A DNA stretch of 32,631 nt from an uncultured Eubacteriales bacterium (GCA_900546635.1 URDS01000020.1:1-32631), one strand, 5' to 3'. Shown: positions 15,642 to 24,418, numbered from the stretch's first letter. Numbers and translations: made by a program. Notes: a model not told the origin generated them from the sequence alone.

Positions 15642-16440
15642 GAACAATTTTTGCATAAGCGTCAAGTTCCGCGTCGTCATATCCGCACGCTTTTGCATAG
15701 TTGTACGCAACCGTCCATCCCTGCTCCATCGTCGGCGCAAAATGACAATCGCAGTTCAGCACAACCGGCAGCCGGTATTGCCGCACGCGGCGCAAAATCG
15801 GCGGCGCCGGATACGGGACGGACCGAAATCCCCGGCACACCGCGCCGCCGTTGATTTCCACAATCTTTCCGCTCGCCGCGATTTTTTCAAGCGCGGCGCC
15901 CCATGCCCGCACATAGCGCGGATCGTCCTCGTCGAACAGGGCGTTTCCCTCATTGAATTTGACCAGCGTATCAAAATGCCCGATCATATCTATATAGGGA
16001 CTGTCCGCGAGTTTTGCCGTCTCGGCGAAATAATCTTCGGCAAAGCGCATCCAGTCGCCGCCGTACAGGCGTGCAACCCCCGCGCGCAGAATGTCCGCGG
16101 ACTCGTCAATCGCCAGATATTCCCCGTTAACAAGCAGATAATGCACCGAACCGATTATGAAATCATAACCGCACGGAATGTCATCGCTGTACAGATCCTG
16201 CTCAAGTCCGCAGAGAATCCGAATTTTTCCCGCATACTCGACGCGAAGCGCGGCAATCTCCGCCCGGTACGCAGCCGTTTTCTCACGGCTCATGCACCAG
16301 TTTTGATCGAACGAAGTAAACGCGTGCCCCGAAAAACCGATGGCATCAAAACCACCGGCAAGCGCCGCCTCCACCATCTCCCGCGCGCTGCTTCGCGCGT
16401 CGCAATAGGTCGTGTGCGTGTGAAAATTTGTTTTGATCAT
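15619..16440 (-). CDS. hisK: Histidinol-phosphatase, PHP family
   Basis: Removes phosphate from histidinol phosphate, the step between HisC and HisD. 273 residues. PHP metal-binding motifs: NFHTHTTYCD at the N-terminus, GFSGHAF, GLEQDLY, GSVHYL, IGHFDTLVKF and NCDCHF near the C-terminus. This is the metal-dependent PHP form, not the HAD form fused to HisB in enterics; it matches the monofunctional HisB upstream. Last gene of the his operon, overlapping hisIE by 4 nt. Its final codons contain the purO -35 box. Confidence 0.92.
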   Translation of the reverse strand: MIKTNFHTHTTYCDARSSAREMVEAALAGGFDAIGFSGHAFTSFDQNWCMSREKTAAYRAEIAALRVEYAGKIRILCGLEQDLYSDDIPCGYDFIIGSVHYLLVNGEYLAIDESADILRAGVARLYGGDWMRFAEDYFAETAKLADSPYIDMIGHFDTLVKFNEGNALFDEDDPRYVRAWGAALEKIAASGKIVEINGGAVCRGFRSVPYPAPPILRRVRQYRLPVVLNCDCHFAPTMEQGWTVAYNYAKACGYDDAELDAYAKIVLDKKSAQ

Positions 16441-17087
16441 TTGGTCATTTTTTCCTGTTTGATTTTATGATCGATCACATGGCGGGAAGCCAGTTCCCGG
16501 CGAATGTCATCCGCAGAAATGCCCATTTCGGTCATCAGCACCAGCACATGATAAACGAGGTCGGAAATTTCATACACCGTCTCCGCGCGGTCGCCCGCCT
16601 TGCCCGCAATAATCACCTCGGTGCACTCCTCGCCCACCTTTTTCAGGATCTTATCTATGCCCTTGTCAAAGAGATACGTGGTATACGACCCCTCTTTTCG
16701 CTGGGTCTTTCGTCCCTCAATCAGCTTTTGCAGACCGTCGATCGAGAAAGGTTCCGCGCCTTCCGCTTCAAAAACCGCTTCAAAAAAGCAGGAATCCGCG
16801 CCGGTATGGCAGGCGGGGCCGTCCTTATGCACAAGCACGGTCAGCGCGTCCCGGTCGCAGTCCGCCGTGATCCGCAGGATATGCTGATAATTTCCGCTCG
16901 TCTCGCCCTTTTTCCAGAGCGTTTTTCGGGAACGGCTGTAAAAACAGGTCATCCCGGTTTCGATTGAAATTTTCAGGCTTTCCCGATTCATGTAGGCCAG
17001 CGTCAGCACACGGCCGGTGTCCGCGTCGGTCACAATCGCGGGAATCAGGCCGTTTTCATCAAATTTCAGCGTTTCAATATCGAACAT
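16437..17087 (-). CDS. hisIE: Bifunctional PR-AMP cyclohydrolase / PR-ATP pyrophosphatase
   Basis: Carries out steps 2 and 3 of histidine synthesis. Residues ~1-110 are HisI (TLAYMNRESL, FYSRSRKTLWKKGETSGN, and the Zn cysteine region GPACHTGADSCFF). Residues ~118-205 are HisE (LQKLIEGRK, YLFDKGIDKILKKVGEECTE, ISDLVYHVLVLM). 216 residues is the usual length of the fusion. It is separated from hisF by 3 nt and overlaps hisK by 4 nt. Confidence 0.96.
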   Translation of the reverse strand: MFDIETLKFDENGLIPAIVTDADTGRVLTLAYMNRESLKISIETGMTCFYSRSRKTLWKKGETSGNYQHILRITADCDRDALTVLVHKDGPACHTGADSCFFEAVFEAEGAEPFSIDGLQKLIEGRKTQRKEGSYTTYLFDKGIDKILKKVGEECTEVIIAGKAGDRAETVYEISDLVYHVLVLMTEMGISADDIRRELASRHVIDHKIKQEKMTK

Positions 17088-17090
17088 ACA

Positions 17091-17849
17091 TTAAATCCTC
17101 ACATTGATATGATTTTCCCGGAGCGCACGTTTGAGTTCCGGGATTTTTACCGTGCCGAAATGAAAGATGGAAGCGGCAAGCCCCGCGTCCACCGCCGGCA
17201 GCGTCTGAAAGAGCGTCACAAAATCCGCAATGCACCCGGCGCCGCCCGATGCGATCACCGGCACATGCACCGCGCGTGAAACCGCGTCGAGCATTTCCAA
17301 ATCAAAGCCGCCGCGCACGCCGTCGGTATCAATGGAATTGAGCACAACCTCTCCCGCGCCCTCTCCTACGCAGCGGCGCAGCCATTCGACCGCTTCAAGA
17401 CCGGTATCGACGCGGCCGCCCTTGGCAAAAACATGCATTTGACCGCCGACGCGCTTGACATCCGCCGAAATCACCACGCACTGACTGCCGTATTTCTTCG
17501 CCGCCTCGCCGATCAGCAAAGGATTGTCGATCGCGCCCGTATTGACGCTGACTTTATCCGCGCCGCATTTGAGCACACGATCAAAATCCGCAACCGACCG
17601 AATGCCGCCGCCCACCGTCAGCGGAATGAAAATCTCGGACGCGACGGCGCACAGAATATCCGTAAACAGCGCGCGCCCCTCCGCCGAAGCCGTAATATCA
17701 TAAAAAACCAATTCGTCCGCGCCGCTCTCACTGTACAGGCGGGCAAGCTCGACCGGCGAGGACACGTCGTTCAAGCCCTCAAAATTGACGCCCTTGACCA
17801 CGCGGCCGTCCCGCACGTCAAGGCAGGGGATAATCCGTTTTGTAATCAT
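17091..17849 (-). CDS. hisF: Imidazole glycerol phosphate synthase, cyclase subunit
   Basis: With HisH it converts PRFAR and ammonia to IGP and AICAR; that AICAR is the link to the downstream purO-purH pair. 252-residue TIM barrel with catalytic Asp in IIPCLDVRDGRVVKG and in NSIDTDGVRGGFDLEML. Phosphate loops are PLTVGGGIRS, KVSVNTGA and VIASGGAG. Overlaps hisA by 4 nt. Confidence 0.97.
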   Translation of the reverse strand: MITKRIIPCLDVRDGRVVKGVNFEGLNDVSSPVELARLYSESGADELVFYDITASAEGRALFTDILCAVASEIFIPLTVGGGIRSVADFDRVLKCGADKVSVNTGAIDNPLLIGEAAKKYGSQCVVISADVKRVGGQMHVFAKGGRVDTGLEAVEWLRRCVGEGAGEVVLNSIDTDGVRGGFDLEMLDAVSRAVHVPVIASGGAGCIADFVTLFQTLPAVDAGLAASIFHFGTVKIPELKRALRENHINVRI

Positions 17850-18559
17850 TTTGCCGCCTCTAAAGCCTCCTTTAAGTCAATCGCGCCGGTATAATAGGCT
17901 TTGCCGATGATCGCGCCGTGCAAATCAAGCGCGCGGAGCGCCGAAATGTCCTCCATGGAGGACACGCCGCCCGATGCGATCAGATTCACGGTATAGCGTT
18001 TTGCAAGCGACGCATACAGTTCGCGGTTGGTTCCGCGCATGGCGCCGTCCCGCGAAATATCGGTGCAGATAACCGTGGAAACGCCCATTGCCTGCATTTT
18101 TTCAAAAAAAGCATCGGCTGTATACGCGCTTTTCTCCGTCCAGCCGCGGATCGCGACATATCCATCCGCAAGATCCGCGCCGACCGCGACCCGCTCGCCG
18201 AAGCGCTCGACTGCGCTTTGCAGAAATTTTTCGTCCGTAACGGCCGCCGTACCGAGAATGACCCGCCCCGCGCCCGCCTCCAGATACGTTTCGGCCGTCT
18301 CCATATCCCGAATGCCGCCGCCGATTTCCAAAAACAAATCCGTCTGCGCGCAGATGCGCCGGACAACCGGCAGATTCGGCGTTCCGCCGAAGCGCGCGCC
18401 CTCAAGGTCAACCACGTGAATAAACCGCGCGCCCGCGCGTTCAAAATCCTTGGCTACCGAAACCGGATCCTCGCTGTACACCGTCATCTGCGCATAGTCG
18501 CCTTTATACAGGCGCACGGCTTTACCCGCATATAAATCAATCGCCGGGAAAATATTCAT
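17846..18559 (-). CDS. hisA: ProFAR isomerase
   Basis: Aldose-ketose isomerase (TIM barrel) of step 4 that feeds HisF/HisH. 237 residues from the ATG at 18559 (MNIFPAIDLYAGKAVRLYKG), chosen because GGAGGCGGG lies just upstream and the residues before it are not conserved. Motifs: HVVDLEGARFGGTPN, LEIGGGIRD, CTDISRDGAMRGTN and LIASGGVSS. Overlaps hisH and hisF by 4 nt each. Confidence 0.96.
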   Translation of the reverse strand: MNIFPAIDLYAGKAVRLYKGDYAQMTVYSEDPVSVAKDFERAGARFIHVVDLEGARFGGTPNLPVVRRICAQTDLFLEIGGGIRDMETAETYLEAGAGRVILGTAAVTDEKFLQSAVERFGERVAVGADLADGYVAIRGWTEKSAYTADAFFEKMQAMGVSTVICTDISRDGAMRGTNRELYASLAKRYTVNLIASGGVSSMEDISALRALDLHGAIIGKAYYTGAIDLKEALEAAK

Positions 18560-19176
18560 ATACCCGCCTCCCCGCAAAACGCGCGCAGAATCGCAAGTCC
18601 GGTCTTCCCGCTTTTTTCGGGATGAAACTGACAGCCGTACACATTTCCGCGTGCGACAGCCGCCGTCAGAGACGCACCGTATTCGGACACGGCAATCGTC
18701 GCCGCGTCGCAGTCCATCCCGGCAAAAGAATGGACAAAATAAACATAATCCCCGTCCTGTATATACCGAAACAGTAGACTGTCCGGCCTGATAAACCGAA
18801 GCGCGTTCCAGCCGATATGCGGGATTTTCAGATCTTTCGGAATGACCTCTGCAATCGGGCGCACACTGCCCGGAATCAAACCGAGCCCTGCATGCTCGCC
18901 GTATTCATAGCTTTTCTCAAATAAAAGCTGCATACCAAGGCAGATGCCGAGCAGGGGTTTGCCTTTTTGCGCTTCCTCGCATACAACCCGGTCAAGCCCC
19001 CCGCGGCGAAGCTTTTCGGCCGCATCCGCAAAAGCGCCGACGCCGGGCAGCACAAGCCTGTCCGCCGCGCGAAGCGTCTTTTCATCACCGCTGACGCAGA
19101 CCTCGGCGCCCACGGCGCGAAGCGAGGACGCAAGCGAAAACAGATTTCCCACGCCGTAATCTACAACCGCGATCAT
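18556..19176 (-). CDS. hisH: Imidazole glycerol phosphate synthase, glutamine amidotransferase subunit
   Basis: Class I glutamine amidotransferase that supplies ammonia to HisF. 206 residues; nucleophile Cys79 in LLGICLGMQLLFE, and the His/Glu pair in CQFHPEKSGKTG. N-terminus is MIAVVDYGVGNLFSL, with the standard LPGVGAF turn. It lies between hisB and hisA, with 4-nt overlaps on both sides, implying tight translational coupling. Confidence 0.96.
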   Translation of the reverse strand: MIAVVDYGVGNLFSLASSLRAVGAEVCVSGDEKTLRAADRLVLPGVGAFADAAEKLRRGGLDRVVCEEAQKGKPLLGICLGMQLLFEKSYEYGEHAGLGLIPGSVRPIAEVIPKDLKIPHIGWNALRFIRPDSLLFRYIQDGDYVYFVHSFAGMDCDAATIAVSEYGASLTAAVARGNVYGCQFHPEKSGKTGLAILRAFCGEAGI

Positions 19177-19763
19177 TCGAGCACTCCTTTGGTTGAGGGA
19201 ATCTCATCCGGGTGCGCGGCATCCGTCGCCGCGGCGGCGCATAAACTGCGCGCCACGGATTTGAACGCCCCCTCGATAATATGATGCGCGTTTTCGCCCG
19301 CCATCTGCCGGATATGCAGCGTCACCCCCGCATGGCGTACAAACGCAAGCCAAAATTCCTTTACAAGCTCGGTATCAAACGTCCCGACCTTTTCAGCGGG
19401 AATCCGCAGGCCGTAGCAAAGCAGACCGCGGCCGGAAAGATCGGCCGCGCTTAAAATCAGCGCTTCGTCCATCGGGAGCAGGAAGCTGCCGTAGCGCCTG
19501 ATCCCGCGCTTTTCGCCGAGCGCGCGCGCAAACACCGTGCCGAGACAGATGCCGATGTCCTCTACCGTATGATGGTCGTCCACCTGCACATCCCCCGCGC
19601 ATTTTACGGTCAAATCAAAATTTCCGTGTTTTGCGAAAAGCGTGAGCATATGATCGAGAAAGCCGCAGGCCGTGTCGATGTCGCTCTTGCCGCAGCCGTC
19701 CAGATTCAGGGAGAGACGGATCGCCGTCTCCGCGGTCACGCGGTTGATTTCAGCCGTTCTCAT
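19173..19763 (-). CDS. hisB: Imidazoleglycerol-phosphate dehydratase
   Basis: Manganese-dependent dehydratase making imidazole acetol phosphate. 196 residues, monofunctional (no HAD phosphatase domain). Both metal motifs are present: FLDHMLTLFAKHG with VDDHHTVEDIGI, and later FVRHAGVTLHI with NAHHIIEGAFKSVARSL. Overlaps hisC by 14 nt and hisH by 4 nt. Confidence 0.97.
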   Translation of the reverse strand: MRTAEINRVTAETAIRLSLNLDGCGKSDIDTACGFLDHMLTLFAKHGNFDLTVKCAGDVQVDDHHTVEDIGICLGTVFARALGEKRGIRRYGSFLLPMDEALILSAADLSGRGLLCYGLRIPAEKVGTFDTELVKEFWLAFVRHAGVTLHIRQMAGENAHHIIEGAFKSVARSLCAAAATDAAHPDEIPSTKGVLE

Positions 19764-20826
19764 GGTTCTTCTCCTTTAAAATTTCCCGCACCGCATCAAG
19801 CAGCGCGGCGCATTGTTCATCGGTGCCGACGGTGATTCGGTTATAGCCGGCAATACGCGGCGCGTCAAAATGCCGCACCAAAATACCGCGCGCCCGAAGC
19901 CGCCGGTAAAGTTCCCCGCCGCCTATGCGCTCGCTCTTCGCAAATACAAAATTGGCAAGCGAGGGCAGCACCGTAAAGCCCATATCGAAAAGTCCGTCCG
20001 TCAGAGCGGCGCGCGTTTTCATGATTTTTTTGCAGTTTTCCGCATAGTATGTGTCCTCTGCAAGCGCCGCTTCGCCCGCCGCCAGCGTCATACGGTTGAC
20101 GTTATACGGATTGGTGGAAAACTTTATGCGGTTCAAATCCGCAATCAGCCGAGCGTCGGCAATGGCAAAGCCGAGCCGAGCCCCCGCCATGGAGCGGGAT
20201 TTGGAAAAGGTCTGCACGACCAGCAGATTGGGATACTGTCCGACCAGCGCGCAGGCGCTCCGCGCGCCGAAATCCACATACGCCTCGTCGATCACAACTA
20301 CGTTTTTCGGGTTGCTGCGAATAATCTCCTCAAGCTCACCGAGCGGCAAAGCACGGCCGGTCGGCGCGTTTGGATTGGCAATCACGATCAGCTTGTTTTT
20401 GCCGCAGTAATCCCGAAAATCCAGCGTAAAATCATCCCGCAGCGGAATGACCTCCGCGTCCACGCGGTGCAGCGCGGCAAACACGCTGTAAAAACCGTAG
20501 GTCACATCCGCAAAAGCGGCTTGCCGCTTCTCTGTGCAAAACGCCATAAAGGCAAAATTCAAAATATCGTCCGAACCGTTGGAAACAAACACATTCTCCG
20601 GCAAAACATCGTAGCGCGCGGCCAGACTTTTGCGCAAGGCCAGGCAATCCGGGTCGGAATACAGCTGCAGCCGAGCCGCCTCTGCCTCGACCGCCGCCAA
20701 CACACCGGGCGACGGCGGATAGGGCGATTCGTTTGTATTGAGCTTAATAAAAGTCTGTCCGCGCGGCTGCTCGCCGGGGGTATAAACCTCCAGCTTTTGA
20801 TAATCGGAATGTAAAAAACCGCTCAT
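19750..20826 (-). CDS. hisC: Histidinol-phosphate aminotransferase
   Basis: PLP fold-type I aminotransferase acting between HisB and HisK. 358 residues. Features are LNTNESPYPPSPGV, NVFVSNGSDDIL, IANPNAPTGRALP, VVIDEAYVDF, the PLP lysine in VVQTFSKSRSMAGARLGFA, and the C-terminal Arg stretch LVRHFDAPRIAGYNRITVG. Start ATG overlaps hisD by 4 nt. Confidence 0.96.
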   Translation of the reverse strand: MSGFLHSDYQKLEVYTPGEQPRGQTFIKLNTNESPYPPSPGVLAAVEAEAARLQLYSDPDCLALRKSLAARYDVLPENVFVSNGSDDILNFAFMAFCTEKRQAAFADVTYGFYSVFAALHRVDAEVIPLRDDFTLDFRDYCGKNKLIVIANPNAPTGRALPLGELEEIIRSNPKNVVVIDEAYVDFGARSACALVGQYPNLLVVQTFSKSRSMAGARLGFAIADARLIADLNRIKFSTNPYNVNRMTLAAGEAALAEDTYYAENCKKIMKTRAALTDGLFDMGFTVLPSLANFVFAKSERIGGGELYRRLRARGILVRHFDAPRIAGYNRITVGTDEQCAALLDAVREILKEKNHENG

Positions 20827-22103
20827 CGCGTCTCCTCCAGCCGAACGGTCGCGCTGCGCGCATGGCCGTCCAGCCCCTCCTCCGCGGCAAAGCGCGCCAC
20901 ATCGCGCGCAACCGCGTCGAAAGCCTCTTTTGAAAAATACGTATACTGCGATTTCTTGATAAAATCATCCACCGAAAGCGGACTCGAAAAGCGCGCCGTC
21001 CCCGATGTCGGCAGCGTATGATTCGGCCCGGCAAGATAATCACCGAGCGCCTCCGGACAGTTTCTGCCCATAAAAATCGATCCCGCATGCTTTACCGCCG
21101 CCAAATAGTCAAACGGATTGTCCACCATAAGCTCAAGATGTTCGGGCGCGATCTCGTTGGCAATGTCCACCGCGCGCATCAGATCGTCGGCGACGATAAT
21201 TTTGCCGTTGTTGTCAATAGACGCGCGGGCAATCTCGGCGCGCGGCAAAAGCGCAAGCTGCCGCTCAAGCTCGGCGGAAACCGCATTGGCCAGTTCCATG
21301 CTGTCCGTGACCAGAACCGCGCTCGCCAGCCGGTCGTGCTCGGCCTGCGAAAGCAGGTCCGCCGCGACATGCACGGGATTCGATTTGCCGTCCGCGACTA
21401 CCAAAATCTCCGACGGACCCGCGATCATATCAATCGACACCCTGCCGAACACCTGCCGCTTGGCCTCGGCCACAAACGCATTTCCCGGGCCGACAATTTT
21501 ATCTACCTGCGGAACGCTCTCGGTTCCATAAGCCAGCGCGGCGATCGCCTGCGCCCCGCCTACGCGGAACACCCGGTCCACACCGGCAATCTTCGCCGCC
21601 GCAAGGATCGCGGGATTGACCTTGCCGCCGTTTGAGGGAGGCGTGACCATGACAAGCATACCGCAACCTGCAATTTTTGCGGGAATGCTGTCCATCAGCA
21701 CCGTGGAGGGATAGGCCGCCGTGCCGCCCGGCACATACAGTCCCACACGCTCAATCGGCGTAATCCGCTGTCCCATAACCACGCCGTCCCGCTCGCAGGA
21801 AATCAAGCTTTCGCGCACCTGCTTCTGATGAAACGCGCGGATATTTTCCGCCGCGCGTTCCAATACGCGAACAAATTCCGGCGAAACTTCGGCGACCGCA
21901 GCCTCGATCTCAGCCCCGGTCACTTCAAGCGCGGACAAACGCACACCGTCAAATTTCTCACAATAGCGATAGAGCGCCGCATCCCCATTTGTCCGCACAT
22001 CGGCTACAATATCCGAAACAATGTCCTCAACATCGGCCTCAGACTGCGCGCGGGCAAACAACGCGCGGTTGTCCACCTCGCCGTATTTATAGATTTTAAT
22101 CAT
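20823..22103 (-). CDS. hisD: Histidinol dehydrogenase
   Basis: Zinc- and NAD-dependent four-electron dehydrogenase for the last two steps to histidine. 426 residues. Signature RITPIERVGLYVPGGTAAYPS, then VFRVGGAQAIAALAYGTESVPQVDKIVGPGN, then IDMIAGPSEILVVAD, LLSQAEHD, EIAPEHLELM, and AGPNHTLPTSGTARF. Overlaps hisG and hisC by 4 nt each. Confidence 0.97.
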   Translation of the reverse strand: MIKIYKYGEVDNRALFARAQSEADVEDIVSDIVADVRTNGDAALYRYCEKFDGVRLSALEVTGAEIEAAVAEVSPEFVRVLERAAENIRAFHQKQVRESLISCERDGVVMGQRITPIERVGLYVPGGTAAYPSTVLMDSIPAKIAGCGMLVMVTPPSNGGKVNPAILAAAKIAGVDRVFRVGGAQAIAALAYGTESVPQVDKIVGPGNAFVAEAKRQVFGRVSIDMIAGPSEILVVADGKSNPVHVAADLLSQAEHDRLASAVLVTDSMELANAVSAELERQLALLPRAEIARASIDNNGKIIVADDLMRAVDIANEIAPEHLELMVDNPFDYLAAVKHAGSIFMGRNCPEALGDYLAGPNHTLPTSGTARFSSPLSVDDFIKKSQYTYFSKEAFDAVARDVARFAAEEGLDGHARSATVRLEETR

Positions 22104-22738
22104 TTTGTACCCGCCTTTTGACCGCCGAGCGCGGCGGCGATCTTTGTAATTTTATCGCTCTTAAACTGAAAGCTCGCCTGATTGGCAATCAGACGCGCGC
22201 TGATCGGAACAATCGTTTCGATCGGCTGCAAATTATTCTCCCGCAGCGTCGCGCCCGTTTCCACAATATCCACAATCACATCCGAAAGTCCGAGAATCGG
22301 CGCAAGCTCGATTGAACCGTTCAAGTGGATGATGTCGATGTCCCGGCATTTTTCCGCATAATAGCGCCGCGCAATCGCCGAAAACTTGGTGGCTACCCGA
22401 AGCGTCCGTTCGGGATCGTCGCAGAAATCGGTTTTGGCCGCGACCGCCATCCGGCACTGTCCCATGCCGAGATCCAAAAGCTCATATACGCGCGGCGCGT
22501 ACTCCAGCAAAATGTCCTTGCCGCAAACGCCGATATCCGCCGCGCCGCGTTCGACATAAATGGCAACGTCGGAGGGCTTTACCCAGAAAAAACGAACGCC
22601 CGCCGCCGGATTTTCAAAAATCAGCTTTCGATTATTCTCACGAATGGCCGGGCAGTCATACCCCGCCGCTTCAAACGCGGCATACGCCTTTTCGCCGAGC
22701 CGCCCCTTGGGCAGCGCAATATTAATCCATGTGCTCAA
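22100..22738 (-). CDS. hisG: ATP phosphoribosyltransferase catalytic subunit, short form
   Basis: First, committed step of the pathway. 212 residues: the short HisG lacking the C-terminal histidine-binding domain, so it depends on HisZ for activity and feedback control. Motifs: INIALPKGRLGEKAYAAF, KPSDVAIYVERGAADIGVCGKD, and VDIVETGATLRENNL. The start is a TTG at 22738 (M-STWINIALPKG) with GGGAGGGAGG about 10 nt upstream; no ATG fits the family start. It overlaps hisZ by 17 nt. Confidence 0.93.
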   Translation of the reverse strand: MSTWINIALPKGRLGEKAYAAFEAAGYDCPAIRENNRKLIFENPAAGVRFFWVKPSDVAIYVERGAADIGVCGKDILLEYAPRVYELLDLGMGQCRMAVAAKTDFCDDPERTLRVATKFSAIARRYYAEKCRDIDIIHLNGSIELAPILGLSDVIVDIVETGATLRENNLQPIETIVPISARLIANQASFQFKSDKITKIAAALGGQKAGTK

Positions 22739-23840
22739 CGTTTTGCGTCCTCCCTCCCGAAAGCCTGAGCAGTCTGCGGTAGCGCAGTCCCTCCGGAACC
22801 GTGCGCGCCGCAAACACCTTTCCCGCATCGGAAAGCCGTCTCACGGCTTCAAGCACCGCCGCGGCGCTGTCCGCCTCCGTGTATAAAAGCAGCGTATCCA
22901 CATCATAAGCCGGACGCTCGCCGCCCAGCCGTTCGATCTGATCCAAATACACGGCAAAGCCGATGGCGCCGGCCTTTTTGCCGAGTCGCTGCATGAGACG
23001 ATCATAGCGTCCGCCCGAAAGCACGCCTGCCGGCACGCCGTCCACAAAACCGCGAAAAACAAGCCCGCTGTAATAATCCATATTGTTCGCCACCGAAAAA
23101 TCAAGGCGCACATGTCCGCATAGTCCCTCGGCCTCAAGCGCACCGCAAACCGCGCGCAATTCAAGCAGGGCCGTGTTCGACATCGCATCCGTACAAAGCG
23201 GTTCCAATTTTGCAAACGCCTCTGCCGGCCTCCCGTAAATCTGCGCAAGCGCGCAGAGCCGCGCGCACGCCGTCTCCTCGCCGCCTGCATCGGAAAACAC
23301 TTCCCGAACGCCATGCGCGTTGCGCTCTCCGAGACAGGCGAGCACGCGCTCGCACGCACCGGCGTTCAGTCCGCTCTCCGAAAGCAGACCGGCTGCAATC
23401 CCGGTATGCGACAGCGCCAGCACAAAACCGTCCGAAATCACCGAAAGACTGCGCAGCGCAAGCGAGACAACTTCACATTCGCTGTATAGATCAATATCCC
23501 CGATACATTCAAGCCCCGACTGCATAATTTCCCGGAACGTATGCGTCCCGTCCGAAACGCGGTACACGTTTTCGTTATAATACAGTTTTTGCGTAGCGCC
23601 CTGAAGCGCCGGCGCATTTTTCACAATCGAAAGCGTCACATCGGGCTTCAGCGCCATCAGGCGCCCGTTTGTATCATTAAACGTAATAATCCGGTCGCTG
23701 ATGAGAAAATCCTTGTTGCGCACGTAAAAATCGTATTCCTCAAATTTGCTCATTTTGAACTGGGAATACCCGTATTTTTTATACAGCGCGCGCAGGCGGA
23801 ACACAACCGCCTCCTCATATTTGAGGACTGTTTCAAGCAT
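22722..23840 (-). CDS. hisZ: ATP phosphoribosyltransferase regulatory subunit (HisRS-like)
   Basis: Histidyl-tRNA synthetase paralogue that forms a complex with short HisG. 372 residues contain the class II core with motif 2-like region (LMALKPDVTLSIVKN, KLYYNENVYRVSDG, FREIMQSGLECIG) and a late motif 3-like stretch (GVLSGGRYDRLMQRLGKKAGAIGFAVYLDQI). No C-terminal anticodon-binding domain of normal HisRS is present, and no tRNA ligase role is expected. Overlaps hisR by 8 nt. Confidence 0.94.
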   Translation of the reverse strand: MLETVLKYEEAVVFRLRALYKKYGYSQFKMSKFEEYDFYVRNKDFLISDRIITFNDTNGRLMALKPDVTLSIVKNAPALQGATQKLYYNENVYRVSDGTHTFREIMQSGLECIGDIDLYSECEVVSLALRSLSVISDGFVLALSHTGIAAGLLSESGLNAGACERVLACLGERNAHGVREVFSDAGGEETACARLCALAQIYGRPAEAFAKLEPLCTDAMSNTALLELRAVCGALEAEGLCGHVRLDFSVANNMDYYSGLVFRGFVDGVPAGVLSGGRYDRLMQRLGKKAGAIGFAVYLDQIERLGGERPAYDVDTLLLYTEADSAAAVLEAVRRLSDAGKVFAARTVPEGLRYRRLLRLSGGRTQNVEHMD

Positions 23841-24138
23841 GGTCCGAATCCTCCCCGTCCCGCATACGGTCGAGCGCCAGTCGGTAGCCGCCGCTGCCGT
23901 AATTCAGGCATTTGTTGACGCGGCTGATCGTCGCCGTGCTTGCGCCGGTCTCTTTGGAGACCTCGCTGTATACGCGCCCCGCATCCAGCATACGCGCCAC
24001 ATCAAAGCGCTGCGATATTTCCAAAATTTCATTAATCGTACAGGCATCCTCGAAAAAATGATAGCATTCCTCTACTGTACGGAGCGTGAGAATCGCCCGA
24101 AACAGGGTATCTACCGTTTCGCTGTGCAGCTTATCCAT
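23833..24138 (-). CDS. hisR: TrpR-superfamily regulator YerC/HisR, probable repressor of the his operon
   Basis: 101-residue all-helical DNA-binding protein of the TrpR/YerC family: ECYHFFEDACTINEILEISQRFDVARML, then the helix-turn-helix YSEVSKETGASTATISRVNKCLNYG. It is strongly similar in pattern to B. subtilis YerC. Members in Firmicutes have been linked to histidine-gene control (HisR). It is the first gene of the operon it would control, so it would also regulate itself. ATG at 24138 is used; a TTG at 24144 (M-GMDKL) is an equally plausible start with AAAGG 5 nt upstream. An inverted repeat inside the promoter is the candidate operator. Confidence 0.88.
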   Translation of the reverse strand: MDKLHSETVDTLFRAILTLRTVEECYHFFEDACTINEILEISQRFDVARMLDAGRVYSEVSKETGASTATISRVNKCLNYGSGGYRLALDRMRDGEDSDHA

Positions 24139-24171
24139 ACCCAAACCTGCCTTTCGGAATTTTACTTTATT

Positions 24172-24200
24172 ATTGTAGCGCTTTAATTTGCTAAAGTCAA
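24172..24200 (-). promoter_or_regulatory. his operon promoter with candidate HisR operator
   Basis: Minus-strand TTGACT, 17-nt spacer, TACAAT, about 35 nt before the hisR start. Within and next to the spacer is the inverted repeat CTTTA-GCAAAT-TAAAG (24181-24196), which a repressor could use to block RNA polymerase. The leader is too short for a T-box or attenuator, and neither was seen. Confidence 0.82.
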
Positions 24201-24389
24201 TGGGTATGGCAAAATTTTTTCGGAGATTTTTTTGACGGTACCGATGTTAAGAAAAAACATCAACGCCGCATACGTCAAAGCATAAAAAGTATGTCTTTGT
24301 TCCGCACCTTTTTCGGCAGACGGCATATATTAAGAATGGGCGGCAAACTATTCCTCCACTTTGCCCGCGAGTGTCTTTTTTCCGCCCGG

Positions 24390-24418
24390 GAGAGCCGATT
24401 CATCGGCTCTCTTTTTTT
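24390..24418 (+). terminator. Intrinsic terminator-like hairpin preceding repeat copy B
   Basis: GAGAGCCGA-TTCA-TCGGCTCTC followed by TTTTTTT. No plus-strand gene lies upstream (hisR points the other way), so it either ends an unannotated transcript or belongs to the repeat. Confidence 0.8.

Noticed and set aside
17918..18535. Plus-strand open frames through the his operon (here, at 19813-20814 and elsewhere)
   Set aside because: Shadows of the minus-strand his genes, which overlap head to tail and carry all expected motifs.
24139..24200. T-box or histidine attenuator before the his operon
   Set aside because: Leader is about 25-35 nt, has no T-box motif, no run of His codons and no terminator; a repressor site fits better.
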